Positions 1 to 10,473 of a stretch of 37,480 nt of DNA are shown piece after piece. The notes beneath the pieces are model-generated. The model did not search any database. It was not told the DNA's origin and saw nothing but the letters and a program-made list of their open reading frames with translations. A program made the position numbers and the translations under genes. The DNA is from an uncultured Corynebacterium sp. Lineage in GTDB: Bacteria > Actinomycetota > Actinomycetes > Mycobacteriales > Mycobacteriaceae. Each line of letters begins with the position of its first letter. The stretch's first letter is position 1. The stretch lies in assembly GCF_946222985.1 (NCBI RefSeq), contig NZ_CAMIFY010000024.1:1-37480 (forward strand), in the 5' to 3' direction.

Positions 1-56
1 TTCGCGCAAACGCCCACGTTGCAACGTAGGTATCTGCGCGAAACGTAGGCGTTTGG
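1..56 (+). repeat. Dispersed palindromic intergenic element, copy 1
   Basis: This copy is cut by the window start. It centres on a near-palindrome, CCCACGTTGCAACGTAGG, followed by CTGCGCGAAACGTAGGCG. It aligns with the reverse complement of 12457-12513 with three substitutions and one single-base indel over about 57 nt, so the two copies are inverted relative to each other. It lies beyond the 3' end of gltD, outside any gene. It resembles a REP-type extragenic palindrome; what it does is unknown. Confidence 0.75.
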
Positions 57-60
57 CCAC

Positions 61-98
61 GTTGAGGGGCGCTGAGGGGCGTTGAGGGGCGCTGGAGG

Positions 99-100
<2 letters not shown>
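61..100 (+). repeat. Tandem decamer repeat, four units
   Basis: Four consecutive 10-nt units read GTTGAGGGGC, GCTGAGGGGC, GTTGAGGGGC and GCTGGAGGCT. The last unit runs into the gltD stop codon (TAG on the minus strand, 99-101). A related GTTGAGGGG series occurs on the minus strand just after the stop codon of the FUSC gene (about 20550-20568). Function unknown. Confidence 0.7.
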
Positions 101-1710
<1,610 letters not shown>

Positions 1711-1718
<8 letters not shown>

Positions 1719-4700
1719 TGTTCACTGCCTCCATGATCGCTTCGTTGACGTCCAGGTTCTGTGCTTCGGCGCGCGCGACGACGTCGAGCACGCGGGCGTA
1801 GTCGCGGGGCATGACCTTGACCATCTTCGACGGGTCGACGTCGACGGTGGAGCCGGTCAGCTCGCGGTGGCGGGCGATGACGTCGGTGAGCCATTCGACG
1901 TCGTCGGCGTCGGGGGTCTGCAGGTCGACGAGTTCGTGGTTGACGCGGCGGGCGATGTCGTCGGCGCCGCCGTCGCCGTCGGCCTTGAGGTAGGCGATGC
2001 CGCCGCTCATGCCGGCGCCGAAGTTGCGGCCGACGTCGCCGAGGACGACGACGCGTCCGCCGGTCATGTATTCGCAACCGTGGTTGCCGATGCCTTCGAC
2101 GACGGCGGTGGCGCCGGAGTTGCGGACGCAGAAGCGTTCGCCGACGGTGCCGCGGATGAAGATGTCGCCGCGGGTGGCGCCGAAGCCGATGACGTTGCCG
2201 GCGATGGTGTCGGAGGCTGCGTCGGCGGTCGGTGGCGCGGACTTCGATGGCTTGACGACGATTCGTCCGCCGGAAAGGCCCTTGCCCACGAAGTCGTTGG
2301 CGTCGCCCTCGAGTTCCAGGGTCACGCCGGCGGGCAGGAACGCGCCGAGGGAGTTGCCGGCCGAACCGGTCAGGGCGACGGTCAGGCCGCCGTCGTCGAG
2401 GCCGGTGGCCCCGGTGGCCCGGGTGACCTCGTGGCCCAGGCGGGTGCCGACGGATCGGTCCACGTTGGAGATCGGGTACTCCAGGCGCAGGGGGCCGACG
2501 GCACCGGCGGCGCCGCGGCGGGCGGCGACGAGCAGCGCCGAGGCGTCGGCGATGATCTGCTGGTCGAGGGTGCCCTCCAGGCCGTGTTCCTGGGCGGTGG
2601 TGCACCGCGGGTCCTGCGGCATCCACGGGCTCTGGGCGGCGTGGAGGATGCGGTCGAGGTCGAGCTTCGCCGCGCGCGGCAGTTCGTCGAGGTCCGAGCG
2701 CGGGCGCAGGCACCCGACCTGGCCGACGGCCTCGTCGATGGAGCGGAAGCCCAGCTCGGCGAGGTATTCGCGGATCTCCTCGGCGATGAAGGTGAAGAAG
2801 TTGACCACGTGCTCGGCGCGGCCGGTGTACTTCTTGCGCAGCTCCGGGTTCTGCGTGGCGATGCCGACGGGGCAGGTGTCGAGGTGGCAGACGCGCATCA
2901 TGACGCAGCCCTCGACGACCAGCGGCGCGGTGGCGAAGCCGTATTCCTCGGCGCCGAGCAGCATGGCCACCATGACGTCGCGGCCGGTCTTGAGCTGGCC
3001 GTCGCACTGCACGCGGATGCGGTCGCGCAGGCCGTTGAGCATCAGGGTCTGCTGCGTCTCGGCCAGGCCGAGCTCCCACGGACCGCCGGCGTGCTTGAGG
3101 CTGGTCAGCGGCGAGGCGCCGGTGCCGCCGTCGTGGCCGGAGATGAGCACCACGTCGGCGTGGGCCTTGGACACGCCCGCGGCGACCGTGCCGACGCCGA
3201 GCTCGGAGACGAGCTTGACGTGGACGCGGGCCTTCGGGTTGGCGTTCTTCAGGTCGAAGATCAGCTGCGCGAGATCCTCGATGGAGTAGATGTCGTGGTG
3301 CGGCGGCGGGGAGATCAGGCCGACGCCCGGGGTGGTGATGCGCACCTCGGCGACCCAGGGGTAGACCTTCGACGGCGGCAGCTGGCCGCCCTCGCCGGGC
3401 TTGGCGCCCTGGGCCATCTTGATCTGGATGTCGGTGCAGTTGGACAGGTAGTGGCTGGTCACGCCGAAGCGGCCGGAGGCGACCTGCTTGATGGCGCTGC
3501 GGCGCCAGTCGCCGTTGGCCTCGCGGTGGAAGCGCTTCGGGTCCTCGCCGCCCTCGCCGGAGTTCGACATGGCGCCGAGGCGGTTCATGGCGATGGCCAG
3601 CGTCTCGTGGGCCTCGGCGGAGATGGAGCCGTAGCTCATCGCGCCGGTGGAGAAGCGCTTGACGATGCTCGAGACCGGCTCGACCTCCTCGATCGGCACC
3701 GGGGCGCGGTCGGAGACCATCTCGAACAGGCCGCGCAGGGTGGCCAGGCGCTTGGTCTGGTCGTCGACCTTGCGGGTGTAGTCGCGGAAGACCGCGTACT
3801 GCCCGGTGCGGGTCGCGTGCTGGAGCGTGAAGATCGTCTCCGGGTTGAACAGGTGGTACTCGCCTTCGCGGCGCCACTTGTACTCGCCGCCGAGGTCCAG
3901 GTCGCGGTGGGCCTGCTCCTCGGGGCGCGGCAGGAAGGCGCTGCGGTGGCGGGCCTCGACGTCGTCGGCGACCTCGTCGAGGCCGACGCCCTCCAGCGGA
4001 GAGGTCGCGCCGGTGAAGTACTCGTCGAGGAATTCCTGCGACAGGCCGATGACGTCGGCCAGCTGGGCGCCGCGGTACGACTGCACCGTGGCGATGCCCA
4101 TCTTCGACATCACCTTGAGCACGCCGCCGGACGCCGCCCGGCAGTAGTTCGAGCAGGCCTCGTCGAGGTCGAGGTCGCCGAGCTGGTTCTTCATGCGCAG
4201 CTCGTCGATGGTCTCGAAGGCCATGTACGGGTTGATGGCGTCGGCGCCGAAGCCGATGAGCATGGCCATGTGGTGGACCTCGCGGGCGTCGCCGGCCTCG
4301 ACGATGAGGGAGGCGCGCGAGCGGGTCTGGTCGGCGACCAGGTGGTGGTGGACCGCGGAGGTCAGCAGCAGCGACGGGATCGGCGCGTAGCGCTCGTCGG
4401 ACTCGCGGTCGGACAGCACGATGAGCGACTTGCCGCGGTCGATGGCCTCGGAGACCTCGCGGCGCACGCGGCGGATGGCGTTGCGCAGGCCGCGGCCGCC
4501 CTGGGCGACCGGGTACAGGCCGGAGATGACGGCCGAACCGAAGTCGGAGTAGCGCTCGTCCTCGTGGGCCTCGACCAGCGTGACGAACTCGTGGTTGTCG
4601 AGGATCGGGTGCTCCAGGCGGATGCGCCGGGCGGCGTCCGCGGTGGGGTTGAGCACGTCGGCCTCGGCACCGAGCAGCGTGTACATGCTGGTGACGGACT

Positions 4701-6408
4701 TTTCGCGGATCGAGTCCAGCGGCGGGTTGGTCACCTGCGCGAAACGCTGGGCGAAGTAGTCGAACAGCATCCGCGGTCGGTTGGACAGCGCGGCGATGGG
4801 GGTGTCGGAGCCCATGGAGCCCAGGCCCTCGGCGCCGGTGAGCGCCATCGGGCGGATGAGCAGGTCGACGTCTTCCTCGGTGATGCCGAAGACCCGCTGG
4901 CGCAGCACCGCGCGGCGGTGCGGCATGTACTTGTACCGCTTCTGCGGCAGCTCCGGGGTGGTGATCAGGCCGTCTTCGACCCACTGGCGGTACGGGCCGG
5001 TCTCGGCGAGGCGGGACTTGATCTCCGCGTCGTCGACGATGCGTCCGGCGGCGGTGTCGACGAGGAACATGTGGCCGGGGCGCACGCGGGTGCGCTGGAC
5101 GATGTGCTCCGGCGCGATGTCGAGGACGCCGGCCTCCGACGCCATGACCACCAGGCCCTCGTCGGTGACCCAGATGCGGCCCGGGCGCAGGCCGTTGCGG
5201 TCGAGCGTCGCGCCGATGACGGTGCCGTCGGTGAAGGCCACCGCGGCCGGTCCGTCCCACGGCTCCATCAGGCACGCGTGGTACTCGTAGAACGCGCGCA
5301 CGTCCGGGTCGAGGTCGTCGTCGTGCTCCCAGGCCTGCGGGATCATCATCATCACCGCGTGCGGCAGGCTGCGCCCGCCCAGGTGCATCAGTTCGAGCGC
5401 CTCGTCGAAACGGGCGGTGTCCGAACCCTCGGGGTCGCACACCGGCAGGACGCGGTCGATGTTGCCGAGCTCGTCGGAGCGGATCAGCGCCTCGCGGGCG
5501 CGCATCCAGTTCTCGTTGCCGCGCACGGTGTTGATCTCGCCGTTGTGCGCCACCATGCGGTACGGGTGCGCCAGGGGCCACGAGGGGAAGGTGTTCGTCG
5601 AAAAGCGGGAGTGGACGATCGCCATCGCCGAGGTCAACTCGGGACGGCGCAGGTCATCATAGAAGCCGGCCAGCTGCGGCGTGGTGAGCATGCCCTTGTA
5701 GACGATCGTGCGGCTCGACAGCGACGGGAAGTACACCGTGTCGCCACCGGAGCCCTGGCCGGCGCCGCGGGAGCCGAGCTCGCGCTCGCAGCGCTTGCGC
5801 ACGAACCACACCTTGCGGTCGAGGTCGATGCCGGTGAGCTGGCGGCCGGAGCGGTCCTTGGCCGACAGGAAGATCTGGCGGAACACCGGCATGGCCGAGC
5901 GCGCCATCTCGCCGAGGGCGGAGTCGTCGACGGGCACGTCGCGCCACGCGATGAGCTCGACGCCCTCTTCGGCGCAGATGTCCTCGACCGCGCGGATGGC
6001 GTCGAGGGTGGCCATGCGGGCCTGCGGCAGGAAGGCGATGCCGGTGGCGTAGGCGCCGGGCTCGGGCAGCAGCACGCCGGCGTGGGAGAGCTCCGAGCGG
6101 TAGAAGGCGTCGGGGACCTGCATGAGGATGCCCGCGCCGTCGCCGGTGTTCTTCTCCGCGCCGGCGGCGCCGCGGTGGTCGATGTTGACCAGTGCCTGGA
6201 TGGCCTTGTCCACGATGTCGCGGCTGGCGCGGCCGTGGATGTCGGCGACGAAGGCGACGCCGCAGGCGTCGTGTTCGCGGGCGGGGTCGTACAGTCCCTG
6301 GCGCGCCGGGCCGGTGGCGAGCGTGGCGCCGTTCCGCGTGCCGGGTGCGTCGGTGCTCGTGCCGGCGTCGGCGCGGCTGTTGTCCTTCGGGCTCGTGGCG
6401 ACGGTCAT
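1711..6408 (-). CDS. gltB: Glutamate synthase [NADPH] large subunit
   Basis: The alpha subunit carries the glutamine amidotransferase and synthase sites of glutamate synthase. It has 1565 residues, the usual size. In this family an N-terminal propeptide is removed to expose a catalytic cysteine; the matching EHDACG motif places it at C49, giving a 48-residue propeptide. The 3Fe-4S cluster ligands are C1168, C1174 and C1179 in the CVMMRVCHLDTCPVG segment, next to the FMN synthase domain. The C-terminal Gly-rich GXGXG-type beta-helix domain is present (for example GGRVVVLGDVGRNFGAGMSG). The start is supported by a purine-rich AAAGGGG a few bases upstream. It is the first gene of a gltB-gltD operon. 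The GCTTTTCGACG word at 5596-5606 lies inside it. Confidence 0.98.
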
Positions 6409-6528
6409 TGCGCGGCCCCTTTCATTGCTGGTGCGTCCTGCTCGGACGTCATGGGTTCTTCGGCTGTTGACTGCAGTGTCGGTGGTGGCGGCACGAATGA
6501 CATAACGCAGCGAGAGTCATTTCCGCAG

Positions 6529-6547
6529 GTCACGCCAACAGTGTGAC
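6529..6547. promoter_or_regulatory. Candidate operator upstream of gltB
   Basis: GTCAC and GTGAC arms are separated by 9 nt, about 120 nt upstream of the gltB start codon, followed directly by a second weak dyad (GTGT/ACAC). The spacing and position fit a regulator site, but it matches neither an AmtR box nor a clear GlnR box as I know them. Confidence 0.25.
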
Positions 6548-6770
6548 GCATGACACATTGAGCGTCGTCCCGGATTACCGCCGGGCAATCGTCGATTAAC
6601 GCCCCCGAAACAATCCGGGGACACCCACCGGGCCCGCGCCTCCACTCGCACCTTCAAGAATCCCACCGAACTTGCACTCGCGCGGCATTTCCACGCATTC
6701 CCGCTGCCCCCGTCGAACATGTGCGCCAATTTTCCCGCCCCCGGGCGCGGGACCGGTCCGCGCGGTGTCC

Positions 6771-6776
6771 TAATGT
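6771..6776 (+). promoter_or_regulatory. -10 hexamer for a leaderless transcript (HNH lipoprotein)
   Basis: TAATGT fits the actinobacterial TANNNT -10. Six nt separate it from the ATG at 6783, so transcription would begin at or next to the A of the start codon. There is no Shine-Dalgarno sequence, which agrees with a leaderless mRNA. Confidence 0.5.
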
Positions 6777-6782
6777 CACGGC

Positions 6783-7715
6783 ATGTCCGCTCGCGCCACT
6801 ACCCCGTCCCGCCCACGCCGTCGCTTCGCCGGCGTCGCGGCGGCTGCGGTGGTGGCGTTGTTCGCGGGCGGGTGCGCGATCCTCGACGTCGATGGCTTGA
6901 CGACGATCCCGTCCGGCGTCATCGACGCCGACCCCGAAACGCCGGCGCCCGGATCGCCCAGCGCCGATTCCGCTGCACCCGCGCCACCGGCGCAACCCGA
7001 GCCCTTTTCCCCGGCCCCCGCGCCGCCCGCCGAGGATGCACCGGGCCCCGATGCCGGAGCGTCGTCAAGCAACGACGCCGGCCCCCTGGGTGACGTCCGG
7101 GCCCGGCTGGCCGAGCTCGAGGTCAAGGGCCGCGCGCCGAAAACCGGCTACGACCGGGACCTGTTCGGGCAGCGCTGGTCCGACGACGTACCCGTGGCGC
7201 TGGGCCACAACGGCTGCGACACGCGCAACGACATCCTGCGGCGCGACCTCGTCGACGTGGTCGTCAAACCGGGCACCAACGACTGCGTCGCACTGTCGGG
7301 CCTGCTCCACGACCCGTTCACCGGCGCGCCGATCCCGTTCCAGCGCGGGTCGGACACGTCGAGCGCCGTGCAGATCGACCACGTCGTGGCGATGTCCGAC
7401 GCCTGGCAGAAGGGCGCGCAGGGCCTCGACGAGCACGCGCGGCGGGCGTTCGCCAACGACCCGCTGAACCTGCTCGCCGTCGACGGGCCCTCCAACCAGA
7501 GCAAGGGCGACGGCGACGCCGCGACGTGGTTGCCGCCGAACTCGGCGTTCCGGTGCCAGTACGTGGCGCGGCAGATCGTCGTCAAGCACCGCTACGCACT
7601 GTGGGTCACCCCGGCCGAGCGCGACGCCCTCGACCGGTGGTTGGGCACGTGCGCGCCGGTCGACGACGCCGCGCTGGCGGCGCTGGTCGAAGGTGCGGTC
7701 TCCGAGAGACGGTGA
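6783..7715 (+). CDS. Exported HNH endonuclease family (DUF1524/GmrSD-C-like) lipoprotein
   Basis: The 310-residue protein starts with a signal peptide: Arg-rich n-region, hydrophobic residues 16-28, then AGGC, making C31 the likely lipidated cysteine (a slightly degenerate lipobox). Residues about 40-100 are a Pro/Ala/Asp-rich linker. The C-terminal 200 residues carry the HNH signature of secreted DUF1524-type proteins: D199-H200 in QIDHVV, N225 and N229 in FANDPLNLLAVDG, then N238 and K241 in SNQSKGD, and WLPP at 249-252. Related actinobacterial proteins are annotated as secreted HNH nucleases, and the metal-binding DH and Asn residues are present, so DNA or RNA cleavage outside the membrane is plausible but inferred. 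Four cysteines in the mature domain (145, 168, 258, 290) could form disulfides. It is a single gene with its own promoter and terminator. Confidence 0.8.
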   Translation: MSARATTPSRPRRRFAGVAAAAVVALFAGGCAILDVDGLTTIPSGVIDADPETPAPGSPSADSAAPAPPAQPEPFSPAPAPPAEDAPGPDAGASSSNDAGPLGDVRARLAELEVKGRAPKTGYDRDLFGQRWSDDVPVALGHNGCDTRNDILRRDLVDVVVKPGTNDCVALSGLLHDPFTGAPIPFQRGSDTSSAVQIDHVVAMSDAWQKGAQGLDEHARRAFANDPLNLLAVDGPSNQSKGDGDAATWLPPNSAFRCQYVARQIVVKHRYALWVTPAERDALDRWLGTCAPVDDAALAALVEGAVSERR

Positions 7716-7769
7716 GCGAGGCGGTGAGGCGGCGAACGGTGGTGAGCGGCGGCGACCGGATCGCGGACA

Positions 7770-7804
7770 CCGCCGTTCACCCCCGGACGGTGGCGGGGTT
7801 TTCT
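7770..7804 (+). terminator. Rho-independent terminator after the HNH lipoprotein gene
   Basis: CCGCCGT (7770-7776) pairs with ACGGTGG (7787-7793, one G-U pair). An alternative CCCCG/CGGGG stem lies nearer the T-run. TTTTCT follows at 7799-7804, so it is a conventional intrinsic terminator. Confidence 0.6.
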
Positions 7805-7836
7805 AAATTTAGAGTCATCTGGGTCACAAAAGCCGG

Positions 7837-7842
7837 TAACCT
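7837..7842 (+). promoter_or_regulatory. -10 hexamer for a leaderless transcript (acyl-CoA dehydrogenase)
   Basis: TAACCT lies 6 nt before the ATG at 7849 and there is no ribosome-binding site. This supports 7849 as the true start rather than the in-frame ATG at 7903. Confidence 0.5.
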
Positions 7843-7848
7843 CGGGTC

Positions 7849-10029
7849 ATGGACACCAAGGACGACGCCACCCGATCCCCGAAGCACGGCGACGACGTCG
7901 CCATGACGAACACCGAGCGCAGCGACGACATCGACAAGGTCGCCGCCGTCGCCGACGCCACCGCCCCCGACGCGGTGGAGGACGACAAGGGCTCGAACGC
8001 CACGGAAACCGTCGGCAACGGCCCCGACAAGCTGCCGACCACCCCCGACCCCTCCGTCGCCGCCGAACTGCAGAAGATCCTCGACGGCCGCTACGCCGAG
8101 GACCGCCAGGTCGTGCGCGGCATGCTCGACGACGAATTCTTCCGCCCGCAGGTCGGCCTGCCCCTCGACGAGGCCCGCGAGGCGATCCTCACCCGCCTGG
8201 AGAAGCTGCGCGACACCGGCATGCCCAAGGGCGTGTTCAGCGAGGCCCACGGCGGCACCGGCAAAATCGGCGCGACGCTGACCGGCATGGAGATGGTCGG
8301 CCACGCCGACCTCGGCGTGATGGTCAAGTCCGGCGTGCAGTGGGGCCTGTTCGGCGGTGCGGTCGAGGCACTGGGCACCGACCGTCACACCGATCTGGTG
8401 CCGCAGATCATCAACCTCGATCTGCTCGGCTGCTTCGCCATGACCGAGCGGGGCCACGGCTCCGACGTGCAGAACCTCGAGACCACCGCCACCTACGACC
8501 CGGAGACCGACGAGTTCATCGTCCACTCCCCCACCGCGTCGGCGCAGAAGACCTACATCGGCAACGCCGCGCTCCACGGGCGCATGGCGGCGGTGTTCGC
8601 GCAGCTGCACACGCCGGCCAGCGCCGCCGACGCCAACCACGACCCGTCCGAGTCGCACGGCGTGCACTGCATCCTCGTGCCCATCCGCGACGAGGACGGC
8701 AACCCCATGCCGGGCGTGACCATCGGCGACCACGGATACAAGGGCGGCCTGCCCGGCGTCGACAACGGCACGATCCTGTTCGACGAGGTCCGCGTCCCCC
8801 GCGAGAACCTGCTCAATCGCTTCGGCGACGTCGACGAGCGGGGCAACTACTCCTCGCCGATCGAGTCGCGCAATCGCCGCTTCTTCACCATGCTCGGCAC
8901 CCTGATCCGCGGCCGCATCTCGGTCGGCGCGGCCGCCGGTGCCGCGACGCGCTCGTCGCTGACCATCGCCGTGCGCTACGCCACGCGCCGTCGTCAGTTC
9001 GAGGGAGTGCCGGGCAACGAAAAGCGCCTGATCGAGCACCGCTCCCACCGCCTGCGCCTGCTGCCGCGCCTGACACGGTCCTACGCGCTGGCGCTGCTGC
9101 AGAACCAGATCATCGAGCGCCTCGACGAGCAGGAGCGCCTCTCCGTCGCCGGCGAGTGGGACGTGGCCAACCCCGACGAAGAGCAGCAGTGGAAGCAGCG
9201 CGAGACCGAGTCCCGCGCCGCGGCCGTCAAGGCCGCCGCCACCCGCCACGCCACCGACACCATCCAGGAGTGCCGCGAGGCCTGCGGCGGCGCCGGTTAC
9301 ATGGCGGAGAACCTGCTGACCATCCACAAGGACGACTCGGACGTCTTCACCACGTTCGAGGGCGACAACACCGTCCTGATCCAGATGGTGGGCAAGGAAC
9401 TGATCACCGCCTACGCCCGCGGCCTGTCCGACCTCGACCCGGTGGGCATGCTGCGCTTCGGCTTCGAGAACTTCGGCGACGTCCTGCGCCGCCGCACCCC
9501 GGTGGCCCGGTCGGTCCAGACGCTCATCGACAGCGTCACCGACCGCGAGGAGACGGACATCTTCGATGCCGGCTACCAGGTGCAGCTGTTCGAGGATCGC
9601 GAGTCGAATCTGCTGAAGTCCCTGGCCCGCCGCCTGCGCGGCGCGAAGAAGATGGACATCGAAGATGCCGTCGCCGTCGTCGACGGCGCCCAGGACCACC
9701 TCATCGCCTGCGGCTGGGCCCACGTGGACACGCTGCTGCTCGAGGCGCTGGTCGAGGCCGAGTCGGAGCTTGACGACGGCTCGCCCGCCAAGCAGGTCTT
9801 CGAGCAGATCCGCACCCTCTTCGCGCTGTCGACCATCAATTCCCACTCGGGTTGGTACCAGGAGCAGAACGTCCTCAACGGGCTGCGCACCAAGGCGGTG
9901 CGCGCGGCGATCAACGACCTCGTCGATTCGCTGGGCCCGTGGGCCGACGTGCTCGTCGACGCCTTCGCGGTGCCGGAGGCCCTGGTGTCGGTGCCGATGC
10001 TCGACGACGCCGGCGTCGACCCCCGGTAG
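7849..10029 (+). CDS. Acyl-CoA dehydrogenase / acyl-CoA oxidase-like flavoprotein
   Basis: A 726-residue FAD enzyme that would introduce the 2,3-double bond into acyl-CoA. Residues 1 to about 60 are an acidic, Ala/Asp-rich extension not typical of the family. The core matches the acyl-CoA oxidase branch more than the short dehydrogenases: MTERGHGSDVQ at 198-208, GLPGVDNGTILFDEVRVPRENLL, a CGGAGYMAEN motif, and TFEGDNTVLIQ with E504 at the position of the catalytic glutamate of acyl-CoA oxidases. A long C-terminal helical domain fits that branch. Actinobacterial members are usually annotated simply as acyl-CoA dehydrogenase; whether the electron acceptor is oxygen or an electron-transfer flavoprotein cannot be read from sequence. 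Next to an acyl-CoA synthetase gene, it suggests fatty-acid oxidation. Confidence 0.88.
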   Translation: MDTKDDATRSPKHGDDVAMTNTERSDDIDKVAAVADATAPDAVEDDKGSNATETVGNGPDKLPTTPDPSVAAELQKILDGRYAEDRQVVRGMLDDEFFRPQVGLPLDEAREAILTRLEKLRDTGMPKGVFSEAHGGTGKIGATLTGMEMVGHADLGVMVKSGVQWGLFGGAVEALGTDRHTDLVPQIINLDLLGCFAMTERGHGSDVQNLETTATYDPETDEFIVHSPTASAQKTYIGNAALHGRMAAVFAQLHTPASAADANHDPSESHGVHCILVPIRDEDGNPMPGVTIGDHGYKGGLPGVDNGTILFDEVRVPRENLLNRFGDVDERGNYSSPIESRNRRFFTMLGTLIRGRISVGAAAGAATRSSLTIAVRYATRRRQFEGVPGNEKRLIEHRSHRLRLLPRLTRSYALALLQNQIIERLDEQERLSVAGEWDVANPDEEQQWKQRETESRAAAVKAAATRHATDTIQECREACGGAGYMAENLLTIHKDDSDVFTTFEGDNTVLIQMVGKELITAYARGLSDLDPVGMLRFGFENFGDVLRRRTPVARSVQTLIDSVTDREETDIFDAGYQVQLFEDRESNLLKSLARRLRGAKKMDIEDAVAVVDGAQDHLIACGWAHVDTLLLEALVEAESELDDGSPAKQVFEQIRTLFALSTINSHSGWYQEQNVLNGLRTKAVRAAINDLVDSLGPWADVLVDAFAVPEALVSVPMLDDAGVDPR

Positions 10030-10055
10030 CCCCCCGGAATACCCGCACTCTCCGC

Positions 10056-10084
10056 ACGCCACCCGCGCAGTCCGCGGGTGGCGT
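10056..10084 (+). terminator. Hairpin after the acyl-CoA dehydrogenase gene
   Basis: A perfect 12-bp stem (10056-10067 with 10073-10084) with a 5-nt loop CAGTC starts 26 nt after the stop codon. No T-run follows, so it may terminate with Rho or simply protect the 3' end. Confidence 0.55.
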
Positions 10085-10187
10085 CGGCGTTGCCGTCGCA
10101 CCGCGGGCGACGTGCACCGGAGGCGAAATCGTGCACGGTGCGCGCCGGAATCTTCCACGATCGCGTGACCACGGCGCGTTCGTCGGC

Positions 10188-10206
10188 TAGCCTGCAACGC
10201 ATGTGA
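10188..10206 (+). promoter_or_regulatory. Leaderless-type promoter leading to an AUG-UGA start-stop
   Basis: TAGCCT (10188-10193) is followed after 7 nt by ATG at 10201 and immediately by TGA. The spacing equals that of the leaderless genes in this window, but the reading frame is only a start and a stop codon. If it is a promoter, the fadD mRNA would have a leader of about 270 nt beginning with AUG-UGA. Confidence 0.3.
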
Positions 10207-10324
10207 CTTCTGGGGCAAAAGTGACGCCAAGGTCAGTCCAGTGATGCCGGTTTCGTGACCGGGGCGTAACATTCTCCGCCAGAAACCAGATGTCACTCGT
10301 AGCAAGTGTGTGGCGCGCCACTTT

Positions 10325-10354
10325 TTGCGGAACGCCGGGTGCCCGTATTAGTTT
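10325..10354 (+). promoter_or_regulatory. Candidate sigma-A promoter for the acyl-CoA synthetase gene
   Basis: TTGCGG (10325-10330) and TAGTTT (10349-10354) are spaced by 18 nt. A transcript would start about 115 nt before the ATG at 10474. Confidence 0.35.
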
Positions 10355-10473
10355 GTCCGCTGAACATGTTGACGCGACTTATGCGTGCACCGACCATGAA
10401 CCGATATTGAGCGAAGATCGCCGTTTCCCTCAGAAACGACCAGCCAGCGAAATTCCTTGGAGGAACCAAGACC

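Larger units (their letters stand above)
6409..6782. other. Divergent intergenic region between gltB and the HNH lipoprotein gene
   Basis: This 374-nt gap holds the upstream regions of two divergent genes. I see an inverted repeat at 6529-6547, a small CCCCG/CGGGG hairpin near 6604-6622, and the -10 hexamer of the plus-strand gene at 6771. I cannot find a convincing -10/-35 pair for gltB, nor a recognisable nitrogen-regulator operator. No open frame in it looks like a real gene. Confidence 0.6.
10085..10473 (+). other. Long upstream region of the acyl-CoA synthetase gene
   Basis: About 390 nt without a gene. It contains a TAGCCT -10-like hexamer leading into ATGTGA (10188-10206), a TAACAT hexamer at 10267-10272, a TTGCGG-18 nt-TAGTTT promoter candidate (10325-10354), and the ribosome-binding site of the gene at 10459-10463. 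It is less G+C-rich than the flanking genes, as promoter regions often are here. Confidence 0.5.

Noticed and set aside
6529..6547. GlnR or AmtR operator for gltB
   Set aside because: The GTCAC/GTGAC dyad does not fit the consensus of either regulator well enough to name it; kept only as a generic candidate operator.
7777..10305. Open frame of 842 codons on the minus strand opposite the acyl-CoA dehydrogenase
   Set aside because: Low-complexity His/Gly/Val/Arg product, no start signals, and the plus-strand gene is clearly real.
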